Positions 42,872-51,942 of a stretch of 64,000 nucleotides of DNA are shown here, one piece after another. Position numbers and translations under genes: made by a program. Under the pieces are notes generated by a model. That model ran no database searches. It saw only the letters and a list, made by a program, of their open reading frames with translations, and had not been told where the DNA came from. Positions within the stretch are counted from its first letter, which is position 1, and each line of letters starts with the position of its first letter. This stretch comes from Pseudomonas paralcaligenes (GTDB lineage Bacteria > Pseudomonadota > Gammaproteobacteria > Pseudomonadales > Pseudomonadaceae): assembly GCF_019655855.1 (NCBI RefSeq), contig NZ_BPFX01000007.1, forward strand, positions 372,001 to 436,000, read 5' to 3'.

Positions 42872-43654
42872 TCAACCCATCAGGGCCTGGGTGATGGCAC
42901 CCGAGCCGCCCAGCGCCAGGCCGCCATCCACCGACAGCACCACGCCGGTGACATATCCGGCCTGCGGCGAGCAGAGCCAGAGCGCGGCATTGCTGATGTC
43001 TTCCAGCTGACCGAAGCGGCCCAGCGGTACCGAGCGCACCCAGGCGGCATGCGCCTTGGCATTCGGCGCCAGGCGCGCCATGCCCTCGGTGCCTTCGATG
43101 GGGCCCGGGGCGATCGAGTTGACGCGCACGCCGGACTGGCCCCACTCGATGGCCAGGGTGCGGGTCAGCTGGTCGACGCCGGCCTTGGCCGCGCACACGT
43201 GCGCCTGCAGCGGCGTCGGCATCCAGCTCTGCCCGGCGCTGATGTTGACGATGCGCGCGCCCGGCTTGCGCAGGTGCGGGAAGGCCGCGCGCAGCACGTT
43301 GAAGGTGCCGAGCAGGTCGATGTCGACCACGGTGCGGAAGGCGTTGGACGACATGTTGGCCGCCGGGGCCAGGAAGTTGCCGGCCGCGCCGGACACCAGC
43401 ACATCGATCGGGCCGATTTGTTCGGCGGTGGCCGCCAGGGCGGTGGCCACGCCGTCGAAGTCGCGCACATCGGCGACGAAGCCGCGGACTTCACCGCCAT
43501 GGCGGAGCAGCTGGGCCACGGCCACGTCGAGCTTGTCCTGGCTGCGGCCGAGAATGGCCACGCTGGCACCGGCCTGGGCGAAGGCATCAGCGATGCCGAG
43601 ATTGATCCCGCTGCTGCCGCCGGCAATGAACACAACCTGCTTGGAGAAGCTCAT
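42872..43654 (-). CDS. SDR, 2,4-dienoyl-CoA reductase (DECR2-like)
   Basis: 260-residue short-chain dehydrogenase. NADP motif GGSSGINLGIADAFAQAGA (12-30), SGAAGNFLAPAANMS near 88, and AHVCAAKAGVDQLTRTLAIEWG near 152, followed by VNSIAPGPIEGTEGM. The classical Tyr of YxxxK is absent (Val at that position) while Lys is kept, exactly the pattern of peroxisomal-type dienoyl-CoA reductases, which also share APGPIxGTEG. Reduces 2,4-dienoyl-CoA with NADPH. First gene of the 43654-38799 set, divergent from the AraC regulator. Confidence 0.85.
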   Translation of the reverse strand: MSFSKQVVFIAGGSSGINLGIADAFAQAGASVAILGRSQDKLDVAVAQLLRHGGEVRGFVADVRDFDGVATALAATAEQIGPIDVLVSGAAGNFLAPAANMSSNAFRTVVDIDLLGTFNVLRAAFPHLRKPGARIVNISAGQSWMPTPLQAHVCAAKAGVDQLTRTLAIEWGQSGVRVNSIAPGPIEGTEGMARLAPNAKAHAAWVRSVPLGRFGQLEDISNAALWLCSPQAGYVTGVVLSVDGGLALGGSGAITQALMG

Positions 43655-43768
43655 CGTTGCACCTCGTACTCATGGATTGATGGGTACGCAGTGTTGGCTC
43701 GCTTGCCCCTGGGGTCGATGCCGTGATACGACATAAATATGGCAAAAATAGCCAACTAGGATTTCGCC

Positions 43769-44809
43769 GTGAATGTCGATCTGAGCCAACCCGTGATCCC
43801 CGCCCGCTACGCCCGCGGCCTGCTGACGGCCGCCGAAGCCCGCGGCCTGTTGCGCGCCGAACTGATGGCAATGGCGCGTATCGACGAGGCGGATCTGAGC
43901 GGGCGCGGTGCGCGGGTCAGCACCAAGCAGTTCTCCCAGCTCTACGGCGGCATCGTCATCGGCCTGCAGGACGAATCCTGCGGCCTGCACTCGCGGGCGG
44001 TACCGATAGGCGGGATCGAAATGCTCTGCCGGGCGGCGCTGACCACCACGACGCTACAGAGCTGTCTGCCGGTTCTGGCCCGTTGCATCGCCCTGGTGAT
44101 GGGCGATTTTCGCGCCGAGTTCCAGGCCGAAACCCGCACCCAGCGCGCACGGCTCAACCTGTTCGAGATGGTGCCGCCCACAGGTGATCGTGCCCTCGCC
44201 TACGAGCTGGCCCTGTTCACCCTCTGCGGCGTGCTCTCCTGGCTGTTCGGTCAACGGGTACCACTGAGTTCGGTGTCCCTGCCGCTCGGCAAGCCCCGCC
44301 ACGCCATGGCCCTGAGCATGCTGCTGGCCGCACCCCTGCACTTCGAGGCCGAGATGGCCAGCATCGAGTTCGCCGCCGACACCATGGCGCTGCCCATCGT
44401 CCGCACGCCGGAGGAGATCTCCCGGCTGATGCGCCGCGCGCCGGCCAGCTTCATCGAGGTGCTGGTCGAGCAGGCCGAGCTGCCAGCCCGCCTAGTCGCC
44501 ATGCTGCAACAGAGCATGCCGCACCCGCTGACCCTGGAAGAGGCGGCCTCGCACATGGCCATGTCGCCGCGCACTCTGCACCGCAAGCTGGCCGCGCTGG
44601 GCGAGAGCTTCCAGAGCATCAAGGACGGCTGGCGCTTTCGCCAGGCCATGCAGCTGCTGTCGTGCACGGACACGCCGGTCAAGCAGATCGCCGCCGACCT
44701 CGGCTTCTCCGATCAGGCCACCTTTCGCCGCGCCTTCGCCCAGTGGGCGGGCCACCCGCCCGGCACGCTGCGCAAGGCCCGCCAGGATGCTGCCAAGCCA
44801 CAGTCATAG
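43769..44809 (+). CDS. AraC family transcriptional regulator
   Basis: 346-residue regulator. N-terminal two thirds is the arabinose-binding-type domain of the OruR/VirF-like group (GIVIGLQDESCGLHSRAVPIG near 57); C-terminal AraC HTH pair: LTLEEAASHMAMSPRTLHRKLAALGESF near 252 and VKQIAADLGFSDQATFRRAFAQWAGHPPGTLR near 300. GTG start with AGGA eight bases upstream. It diverges from the dienoyl-CoA reductase gene with a 114-base gap that contains TGGCAAAAATAGCCA, a possible operator. Probably the activator of the acyl-CoA block. Confidence 0.9.
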   Translation: MNVDLSQPVIPARYARGLLTAAEARGLLRAELMAMARIDEADLSGRGARVSTKQFSQLYGGIVIGLQDESCGLHSRAVPIGGIEMLCRAALTTTTLQSCLPVLARCIALVMGDFRAEFQAETRTQRARLNLFEMVPPTGDRALAYELALFTLCGVLSWLFGQRVPLSSVSLPLGKPRHAMALSMLLAAPLHFEAEMASIEFAADTMALPIVRTPEEISRLMRRAPASFIEVLVEQAELPARLVAMLQQSMPHPLTLEEAASHMAMSPRTLHRKLAALGESFQSIKDGWRFRQAMQLLSCTDTPVKQIAADLGFSDQATFRRAFAQWAGHPPGTLRKARQDAAKPQS

Positions 44810-44858
44810 TGGCGATATCTGCAATTTTCTCTGTCTCCATTTCGCTCAGGCTGCAGGC

Positions 44859-44886
44859 AAAAAAACGGGAGGCCTAAGGCCTCCCG
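44859..44886 (-). terminator. Intrinsic terminator after the FadB-like gene
   Basis: Stem CGGGAGGCC/GGCCTCCCG with a three-base loop, followed on the minus strand by seven T. It sits between convergent AraC and FadB-like genes. Confidence 0.9.
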
Positions 44887-44946
44887 AAAGGGACACTGGA
44901 ACTCACGCATTTGCTCCAGTGCAGGGTCATGCGCTAGCTCGTCCGC

Positions 44947-47103
44947 TTAGAACAGCTCTGCGCGATTGGCTTTCTCGACCAGTAATGCTGGCGGCTGGAA
45001 GCGTTCGCCATAGCGTTCGGCAAGCTGCCGGGCGCGGCTGACGAAGGCCTGCAAGCCATACTGGTTGACGTACTGCAGGGCACCACCGGTCCAGGCGGCG
45101 AAACCGATGCCGAAGATCGAGCCGATATTGGCGTCGGCGGTGGAGGTCAGCACGCCCTCCTCCACGCAGCGCACGGTGTCGATGGCCTGGGCGAAAAGGA
45201 AGCGGTCACGCAAGTCTTCACGCGGAATCTGCTGCTCGGTTTTCTCGAAACGCGCCTTGAGCTCCGGCCACAGGTATTTCCTGCCACCTTCGGGGGCGCC
45301 CGCCGCGGGGTACTCGTAGAATCCACCGCCGGCCGCCTTGCCCGAACGCTTGAACTCGAGCATCAGGTCGACGATGGCAAAGGCTGGGTGCTGCGGCAGG
45401 GCCTTGCCTTCTGCCTTGAGATCCTCGATGTTCTGGTTGCGGATATGCGCGGCCAGGCTCAGGGATATCTCATCGGAAATCGCCAGCGGGCCGACCGGCA
45501 TGCCCACGTTGAGCGCCTCGTTCTCGATCATCGCGGCCGGCACACCCTCGCCGAGCATGGCGATGCCCTCGTTGATGAAGGTGGCGAACACCCGCGAGGT
45601 GAAGAAGCCGCGGGCGTCCTTGACCACGATCGGGGTCTTCTTGATCTGCAGCACGTAGTCGAAGCCACGGGCCAGGGTCTCGTCACTGGTCTTCTCGCCG
45701 CGGATGATCTCCACCAGCGGCATCTTGTCGACCGGGCTGAAGAAGTGCAGGCCGATAAATTTGTCCGGGCGCCGCACCGCAGTCGCCAGGCCGGTGATCG
45801 GCAGGGTCGAGGTGTTGGAGGCGACCACAGCATCCGGTAGCGCGGCAGCCTCGGCGGCGGCGTTGACCTTGGCCTTCAGACCGCGATCCTCGAACACCGC
45901 CTCGATGACCAGGTCGCAGCTGTCAAGATCGGCGTCGCTGGCGGTCGGCTTGATCCGCGCCAGGAAGGCATCGCGCTTGTCAGCGGTCATCTGACCCTTG
46001 GCGACTTTCTTGTCGAGCAGCTTGGCCGAGTAGGCCTTGCCCTTCTCTGCCGCTTCGAGCGAAACATCCTTGAGCACTACCTCTATACCGGCGGCCGCCG
46101 ACACATAGGCGATGCCGGCGCCCATCATGCCGGCGCCGAGCACCCCGACCTTCTTGGTCACGTACTGCGGAATACCCTGCGGGCGCGAGCTGCCGGCGTT
46201 GATCTCGTTGAGCTGGAACCAGAAGGTACCGATCATGTTCTTCGCCACCTGGCCGGTCACCAGTTCGGTGAAGTAGCGCGCCTCGATGATCTGCGCAGTG
46301 TCGAAGTCGACCTGGGCGCCCTCGACGGCGGCACACATGATCTTCTCCGGCGCCGGGAAGCAACCCTTGGTCTTGCTACGCAGCACGCTCGGCGCGATGA
46401 CCAGCATCTGCGCCATGGCCGGCGAACTCGGCGTGCCGCCGGGGATCTTGTAGCCCTTCACGTCCCATGGCTGCACGGCGACCGGGTTGGCCGCGATCCA
46501 GGCGCGGGCTTTACTAAGCAGCGCTTCGCGGCTATCGGCCAGGTCATGGATTAGACCAGCCTTCAGAGCGGCCTCGGCCCGCACCTTTTTGCCTTCGGCC
46601 AGATACGGCAACGATTTCTCCAGCCCCAGCAGGCGCACCATACGCACCACGCCGCCGCCTCCCGGTAGCAGGCCCAGGGTCACTTCCGGCAGGCCTAGCT
46701 GCACATGGCTTTCGTTCAGGGCGATGCGGTGGTGGCAGGCCAGGCAGATTTCCCAGCCGCCGCCCAGCGCGGCACCGTTGATCGCGGCTACCACCGGCTT
46801 GCCCAGGCTCTCCAGGCGACGCAGCTGGCCCTTGAGTTCGAGGATGCCGGCGTAGAAGCGCGGCGCATCGGCCTTGCCGATGGTGACCAGTTCATTGAGG
46901 TCGCCGCCGGCGAAGAAGGTCTTCTTCGCGGAGGTGACGATCACGCCGGCGATGGAGTCCTTCTCGGCCTCCAGACGGGCGACGGTCTGAGTCAGCACCT
47001 CACGGAACACCGCATTCATGGTGTTGGCGCTCTGGCCGGGCATATCGATGGTCAGGACAACGATATTGTCCTGGCCCTTTTCGTAACGGATGGCGTCAGT
47101 CAT
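44947..47103 (-). CDS. FadB-like 3-hydroxyacyl-CoA dehydrogenase / enoyl-CoA hydratase
   Basis: 718-residue bifunctional β-oxidation protein. N-terminal crotonase domain (1-200) with FFAGGDLNELV near 63 and INGAALGGGWEICLA near 106 plus GLPEVTLGLLPGGGG; central NAD domain GVLGAGMMGAGIAYVSAAAG near 318 and FIGLHFFSPVDKMPLVEII near 445; C-terminal 3HCDH_C domain from about 500. No thiolase domain; its partner is the upstream thiolase gene. AAGGA precedes the ATG. Confidence 0.93.
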   Translation of the reverse strand: MTDAIRYEKGQDNIVVLTIDMPGQSANTMNAVFREVLTQTVARLEAEKDSIAGVIVTSAKKTFFAGGDLNELVTIGKADAPRFYAGILELKGQLRRLESLGKPVVAAINGAALGGGWEICLACHHRIALNESHVQLGLPEVTLGLLPGGGGVVRMVRLLGLEKSLPYLAEGKKVRAEAALKAGLIHDLADSREALLSKARAWIAANPVAVQPWDVKGYKIPGGTPSSPAMAQMLVIAPSVLRSKTKGCFPAPEKIMCAAVEGAQVDFDTAQIIEARYFTELVTGQVAKNMIGTFWFQLNEINAGSSRPQGIPQYVTKKVGVLGAGMMGAGIAYVSAAAGIEVVLKDVSLEAAEKGKAYSAKLLDKKVAKGQMTADKRDAFLARIKPTASDADLDSCDLVIEAVFEDRGLKAKVNAAAEAAALPDAVVASNTSTLPITGLATAVRRPDKFIGLHFFSPVDKMPLVEIIRGEKTSDETLARGFDYVLQIKKTPIVVKDARGFFTSRVFATFINEGIAMLGEGVPAAMIENEALNVGMPVGPLAISDEISLSLAAHIRNQNIEDLKAEGKALPQHPAFAIVDLMLEFKRSGKAAGGGFYEYPAAGAPEGGRKYLWPELKARFEKTEQQIPREDLRDRFLFAQAIDTVRCVEEGVLTSTADANIGSIFGIGFAAWTGGALQYVNQYGLQAFVSRARQLAERYGERFQPPALLVEKANRAELF

Positions 47104-47122
47104 TTTCTGATTCCTTGGCTGC

Positions 47123-47176
47123 GTAGGGCGGGTGAAACCCGTGTCTGCTTGTTTGCGCGGGTTGCACCCGCCCTAC
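47123..47176. repeat. REP element, GTAGGGCGGGTGAAACCCG family
   Basis: GTAGGGCGGGTGAAACCCG, spacer, CGCGGGTTGCACCCGCCCTAC with one arm mismatch. Lies inside the thiolase-FadB operon, three bases after the thiolase stop on the minus strand, where it may adjust relative expression. Confidence 0.9.
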
Positions 47177-47179
47177 CGG

Positions 47180-48385
47180 TCAAATACGTTCGATGATGGT
47201 CGCGATGCCCATGCCGCCGCCCACGCAGAGGGTGGCCAGGCCGTAGCGCAACTCGCGCTTCTCCAGCTCGTCGAGCAGGGTGCCGAGGATGGCGCAGCCG
47301 GTAGCGCCCAGCGGATGGCCCATGGCGATGGAGCCGCCGTTGACGTTGACCTTGTCCTCGCTCACGCCCATCTCCTTCATGAACTTCATGACGACGGAGG
47401 CAAACGCTTCGTTGACCTCGAACAGGTCGATGTCCTCCACCGAGAGCCCAGCCTTGGCCAGCGCCTTGCGCGTGGCCGGCGCCGGGCCAGTGAGCATGAT
47501 GGTCGGGTCGGTGCTGGTCACGGCGGTGGCGACAATACGGCCACGCGGTTTCAGGCCCAGCTCTTTCCCCTTGGCCTCCGAACCAATCAGCATCAGTGCG
47601 GCGCCATCGACGATTCCCGAGCTGTTGCCCGGGGTGTGCACGTGCTCGATGCGCTCGACGTGGCTGTACTTGCGCAGGGCGGTGGCGTCGAAGCCCATCT
47701 GACCCATCATCTCGAAGCTTGGCTTGAGCTTGCCCAGGCCCTCGAGCGTGCTGTCACCACGGATAAATTCGTCGTGGTCGAGGATGACGATGCCGTTCTG
47801 ATCACACACCGGCACCAGCGACTTGTTGAACGAGCCATCGGCGCTGGCCCGTGCGGCCTTCTTCTGCGAGCGCAGGGCGAAGCTGTCGACGTCCGTGCGC
47901 GAGAAACCCTCGATGCTGGCAATCAGGTCGGCACCCACGCCTTGGGGCACGAAGTTGGCCTGCATATTGGTAGCCGGATCCAGCGCCCAGGCGCCGCCAT
48001 CGGAACCCATGGGGATACGCGACATGGATTCCACGCCGCCGACCACCACTAGGTCCTCGAAGCCGGAACGCACCTTCATCGCGCCGATGTTCACCGCCTC
48101 CAGGCCCGAGGCGCAGAAGCGGTTGAGCTGTACGCCGGACACGCATTCGGCCCAGTCGGCGGCCAGCACGGCGGTCTTGGCGATATCCGAGCCCTGGTCA
48201 CCGATCGGCGTCACGCAGCCGAGCACCACATCGTCGACCTGGGCGGTATCGAGCTGATTGCGCTGCTGCAGCGCCTTGAGCAGGCCGACCACCAAGTCGA
48301 TCGGTTTGACGCTGTGCAGCGCGCCATCCTTCTTGCCCTTGCCGCGTGGCGTACGCACGGCGTCGTAAATATAAGCCTCGGTCAT
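47180..48385 (-). CDS. Thiolase (acetyl-CoA C-acetyltransferase type)
   Basis: 401-residue thiolase. Nucleophile Cys in [13 protein letters not shown] near 92, His in [18 protein letters not shown] near 357, and second Cys in [11 protein letters not shown] near 387. Catalyses thiolytic release of acetyl-CoA (or propionyl-CoA) from 3-ketoacyl-CoA. AGAGGC precedes the ATG. Upstream of the FadB-like gene, together giving the last three β-oxidation reactions. Confidence 0.94.
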   Translation of the reverse strand: MTEAYIYDAVRTPRGKGKKDGALHSVKPIDLVVGLLKALQQRNQLDTAQVDDVVLGCVTPIGDQGSDIAKTAVLAADWAECVSGVQLNRFCASGLEAVNIGAMKVRSGFEDLVVVGGVESMSRIPMGSDGGAWALDPATNMQANFVPQGVGADLIASIEGFSRTDVDSFALRSQKKAARASADGSFNKSLVPVCDQNGIVILDHDEFIRGDSTLEGLGKLKPSFEMMGQMGFDATALRKYSHVERIEHVHTPGNSSGIVDGAALMLIGSEAKGKELGLKPRGRIVATAVTSTDPTIMLTGPAPATRKALAKAGLSVEDIDLFEVNEAFASVVMKFMKEMGVSEDKVNVNGGSIAMGHPLGATGCAILGTLLDELEKRELRYGLATLCVGGGMGIATIIERI

Positions 48386-48613
48386 GACTGCCTCTTGGAT
48401 ATGAACATTAAGAGTGGCGCTAGGCCATTTAACGAGTCTTCCGACTCAGTAACTTCGAAGTCGCCGCCCAAGTTGAACCGCATCGATTCAACGGCCGAAC
48501 GCGACCCGCTCCACCCAGTTACAAACCGGGTGAACTCGAACTTGTTTGAATAGCTGTTGGCGCCTGGAATTATTGGTTCGCGCCTGTTCGCCATCTATAG
48601 CGAGAGCGGACAG

Positions 48614-48638
48614 TGATGTGGCCTTTGTTGCCACATCA
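48614..48638. other. Perfect hairpin overlapping a stop codon
   Basis: TGATGTGGC (48614-48622) pairs with GCCACATCA (48630-48638), a 9-bp stem including the stop codon of the acyl-CoA dehydrogenase gene that ends at 48636. It has no T-run, so a processing or stability hairpin is as likely as a terminator. The remaining spacer 48386-48613 shows no gene and presumably holds the thiolase promoter. Confidence 0.45.
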
Positions 48639-49775
48639 GTCCAGCAATGAGCGGGCGATGATTTCCTTCATGATTTCCGACGTGCCCGCGAGAATCCGCC
48701 CGACTCGCTCGTCCTGATACAGGCGGCAGATTTCGTACTCTTCCATGTAGCCCGCGCCGCCATGCAGCTGGACGCCCTCGTCCACCATGCGGCCGAATAC
48801 TTCGCTGGCGTAGAGCTTGGCGCGCGAGGCATCTACCGCATCCAGCTGGCCCTGCAGATGCGCCTCGACGCAGCGATCCACGTAGACATGGGCGATATCG
48901 ATCTCAGCATCCAGTGCGGCCAGCTTGAAGCGGGTGTTCTGCAGCTTGCTCAGCGGCTTGCCGAACACCTTGCGCTCGCGCACGAAGTCGCGGGTCAGCT
49001 CCAGCGCCAGGCGCGCCGCGGCGACGCTGCTGCAGGCGGCGATCAGGCGCTCTTCCGCCAGGCCCTGCATCAGGTGGTAGAAGCCGCCATGCACCTGGCC
49101 CAGGACATTGGCCTTCGGCACCCGGACGTCATGGAAGAACAGCTCGGCGGTGTCCTGGGATTTCAGGCCCATCTTCTGCAAGTTGCGCCCTCGTTCGAAG
49201 CCCGGCATGCCACGCTCGACCAGGAACAGGGTGACGCCGTGCGGGTTCTCCGCATGGGTACGCGCCGCCACTATCACCACATCGGCGTTGATGCCGTTGG
49301 AGATGTAGGTCTTGGAGCCATTCAGCAGCCAGTGGTCGTCCTGCTCCACCGCGCGGGTCTTCATGCCGGCCAGGTCGGAGCCGGCGTCGGGCTCGGTCAT
49401 GGCGATGGCGAGAATGGTCTCGCCGCTGATCATCCCCGGCAGCAGGCGCTGCTTCTGCTCGGCGCTGCCGAAATGCTCGATATAGGGGCCGACCAGGCGA
49501 CTGTGCAGGGTGATGAAGTAGCCGCGGTCGCCATGCAGGGTGTTTTCCTCGATGAGGATCTGCTCGTAGCGGAAGTCCTTCAGCCCGAGCCCGCCGTATT
49601 GCTCGTCGGCCCACATGCACAGGTAGCCCTGTGCGCCAGCCTTGCGGAAGGCCTCGCGGTCGACGATGTTGGCCTCGCGCCAGCTTTCGCTGTGCGGGCG
49701 GATTTCCTGCTGGAAGAACTTGCGGGCCGAATCGCGGAACTGCTCCATCTCGGGTTCGAACGGGCGGCGCTGCAT
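48636..49775 (-). CDS. Acyl-CoA dehydrogenase (long-chain/isovaleryl type)
   Basis: 379-residue acyl-CoA dehydrogenase. IAMTEPDAGSDLAGMKTRA near 123 and WLLNGSKTYISNG near 148 bind FAD and substrate. The C-terminal LAGTSEIMKEIIARSLL has Ala where short-chain enzymes carry the catalytic Glu; instead a Glu is found in GLAEERLIAA near 244, the position used in long-chain and isovaleryl enzymes. GGAGG precedes the ATG. Forms an operon with the acyl-CoA ligase gene 52 bases upstream. Confidence 0.92.
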   Translation of the reverse strand: MQRRPFEPEMEQFRDSARKFFQQEIRPHSESWREANIVDREAFRKAGAQGYLCMWADEQYGGLGLKDFRYEQILIEENTLHGDRGYFITLHSRLVGPYIEHFGSAEQKQRLLPGMISGETILAIAMTEPDAGSDLAGMKTRAVEQDDHWLLNGSKTYISNGINADVVIVAARTHAENPHGVTLFLVERGMPGFERGRNLQKMGLKSQDTAELFFHDVRVPKANVLGQVHGGFYHLMQGLAEERLIAACSSVAAARLALELTRDFVRERKVFGKPLSKLQNTRFKLAALDAEIDIAHVYVDRCVEAHLQGQLDAVDASRAKLYASEVFGRMVDEGVQLHGGAGYMEEYEICRLYQDERVGRILAGTSEIMKEIIARSLLD

Positions 49776-49827
49776 GGGAGCCTCCTGGGGTTGGTATCGG
49801 GTAGTAGGGATGGATCAGGCGGTGCCG

Positions 49828-51531
49828 TCACTCCCACAGCACGGCGGTGCGGGAGTTCGACCAGAGCGCGATCTGTGCGCTGTAGTGGCGCTCGATCTCG
49901 TGCCGCTTGATCTTCATGGTGGGCGTGAGCAGGCCGCTGTCGATGCTCCAGCTTTCCCGCACCACCACCAGGCAATGCAGGGCGGTCTCCTTGGGTACGC
50001 CGGCGTTCACCTTGCGCCCCAGGTCTTCCAGCTCCAGCGCCATGGCCTCCCGGGCACGCGGGTCGGCAGCCTCGGCGCGGGCGCTGTCGGTCAGCACCAA
50101 CAGCGCCACGGGCTGGGGCATGCCCTCGCCGCACACGCAGCAGACCTCGATCAGCGGGTGGTTGCCCAGCTGTTGCTCGATGGGCGCCGGCGGCACGTAC
50201 TTGCCCTTGGCGGTCTTGAACAGATCCTTGGAGCGCCCGGTGATGCGCAGACGCCCCTCTGCATCCAGCTCGCCGAGATCGCCGGTGCGCAGATAGCCAT
50301 CGGCGGTCAGATCCTCGGCGGTCTTCTCCGGGTTCTTGTAGTAGCCCAGCATGCCGCCGGGACTCTTGACCAGGATCTCGCCGGTGTCCGAGAGCTTGCA
50401 GGACACACCCAGATTGGCGCGGCCGATACAGCCGTGCACGGCGCCATCGCGGCGGATGCCGTGGGAGTAGCCGAAGTTCTCGGTCATCCCGTAGACCTCC
50501 TTCATCTCCAGGCCGAGCTGCTGGTACCAGCGGAAGACCTCCGGCGGCAGCGGCGCCGAGCCGGTGATGGCGAGCCGGGCATGCTCCAGGCCGAGGCCTG
50601 CCAGCACCCCGCGCTTCACTCGACTGCCAAGCAGCGGGATAGTGAACAGCCAGCGCTGCAGCCAGGGCGCGATCTGCGCATTGACCCCCGCCTGGAACTT
50701 GCTCCACAGCCGAGGCACCGAGAAGAACGCCGTCGGCCGGGCACGCTGCAGATCCGCACGGAAGGTATCGAGCGACCAGGCGAAGAACACCTGCGCACCG
50801 CAGTACAGCGACAGACACTCGACATAGGCCCGCTCCGCCGTGTGCGCCAGGGGCAGGTAGGAGAGAAAACGCTCCCGCTCGGTAAAGCCGAATTCGGCTC
50901 TGGTGCCCTCGAGAATCGCGGACATGCTCTGGAACGTGTGCATGACGCCCTTGGGCCGACCCGTACTGCCCGAGGTGTAGATGATGGTGGCCAGCGCCGC
51001 AGGCTCGGGCGCGACTGGCTGCAGCAGCGGCGTTGCTGCCGCGACCAGCTTCTCCCAATGGGGCGCATCGACCTCGGGCGAGAACGGCAAGCGGATACAG
51101 GGCAGGCCTGCAGGAATGGCCGGACCGAGCTGCGCCCAGTTGTCGCCATTGCCATCCAGCTTGCCGATGAACAGCAGGGCCGCCTCGCTGTGCTCCAGCA
51201 CATAGCCGAAGTTGTCGGCATCGAGCGTTGGGTAGATCGGAACCGACACATGCCCCGCCACCATGATCGCCAGATCGGCCATGATCCAGTGGGCGGTGTT
51301 CTTGCCCAGCAATGCAATCCGGCTGCCTGGCAGCAGGTCGAGGGATTTCAGGTGACCGGCCATGCGCCGCACCTGATCCGCCACCACGGCCCAGCTGTAG
51401 CTCTTGGCGACACCCTCGGCATCGGGCTGAACCAGATACATATCTTCAGGCTTGGTCAGTTCCCAATGAAAAAGAAGCTCCACAAAACTCTTGGATGCTA
51501 GAGCCAAACTATCCGGAGCAATGGCATTCAT
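49828..51531 (-). CDS. AMP-forming acyl-CoA ligase (FadD-like)
   Basis: 567-residue adenylate-forming ligase. P-loop-like IIYTSGSTGRPKGVMHT near 188, ITGSAPLPPEVFRWYQQLGL near 330, KEVYGMTENFGYSHG near 352, LRTGDLGELDAEGRLRITGRSKD near 425, and catalytic Lys in LLTPTMKIKRHEIE near 540. Related to long-chain (FAA1-type) ligases. Activates a carboxylic acid for the neighbouring β-oxidation enzymes; exact acid unknown. Confidence 0.92.
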   Translation of the reverse strand: MNAIAPDSLALASKSFVELLFHWELTKPEDMYLVQPDAEGVAKSYSWAVVADQVRRMAGHLKSLDLLPGSRIALLGKNTAHWIMADLAIMVAGHVSVPIYPTLDADNFGYVLEHSEAALLFIGKLDGNGDNWAQLGPAIPAGLPCIRLPFSPEVDAPHWEKLVAAATPLLQPVAPEPAALATIIYTSGSTGRPKGVMHTFQSMSAILEGTRAEFGFTERERFLSYLPLAHTAERAYVECLSLYCGAQVFFAWSLDTFRADLQRARPTAFFSVPRLWSKFQAGVNAQIAPWLQRWLFTIPLLGSRVKRGVLAGLGLEHARLAITGSAPLPPEVFRWYQQLGLEMKEVYGMTENFGYSHGIRRDGAVHGCIGRANLGVSCKLSDTGEILVKSPGGMLGYYKNPEKTAEDLTADGYLRTGDLGELDAEGRLRITGRSKDLFKTAKGKYVPPAPIEQQLGNHPLIEVCCVCGEGMPQPVALLVLTDSARAEAADPRAREAMALELEDLGRKVNAGVPKETALHCLVVVRESWSIDSGLLTPTMKIKRHEIERHYSAQIALWSNSRTAVLWE

Positions 51532-51632
51532 TTTTGTTATCCCCGCTCGTTACTACCGACAAGAACTGCCCCAGGCTGCCTTAGCTCTTTCGCTAAGCTG
51601 GCCTGGACGGTTAGTTGAACATTGGGGAGCGA

Positions 51633-51697
51633 TTGTCGAGTCACACTGCGCAGCCAGCTATTGCAGCAGCTGCCATCGATATGGCCAGACTCGACAA
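51633..51697. other. Long inverted repeat upstream of the acyl-CoA ligase
   Basis: TTGTCGAGTC (51633-51642) and GACTCGACAA (51688-51697) are exact complements separated by 45 bases containing further small CAGCT-type repeats. The region 51532-51826 has no gene. The repeat may be an operator pair or an RNA stem in the ligase promoter region. Confidence 0.4.
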
Positions 51698-51826
51698 ATG
51701 AGAGGGATTGTTATGCTGGCGAATCACCCAACGAAGCGGGAGTTCGTAGAGCGACGTAACCACCGCTGGTGAAGGACCGCTAATTGATCGGTAGCTGCCG
51801 TTCAAGAAACAGTAGCGACGTCCACG

Positions 51827-51862
51827 AAAAACGGGATAGCAGATTAAACCCGCTATCCCGTT
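51827..51862 (-). terminator. Intrinsic terminator of the meta-cleavage operon
   Basis: AACGGGATAGC (51830-51840) pairs with GCTATCCCGTT (51852-51862); read on the minus strand the stem runs into TTTTT. It lies about 80 bases after the SDR stop and marks the operon end. Confidence 0.88.
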
Positions 51863-51942
51863 GCTGGCTGTGCTGACCCGATGGGCACTGCCGGCCATCT
51901 GTTCAGAGCCCAAGCCATGAGTCTACCCCTGCCCGCTCCGCA

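Noticed and set aside
40507..42894. 795-codon plus-strand frame opposite two acyl-CoA dehydrogenases
   Set aside because: Antisense shadow with no recognisable domain; both minus-strand proteins match their family along their length.
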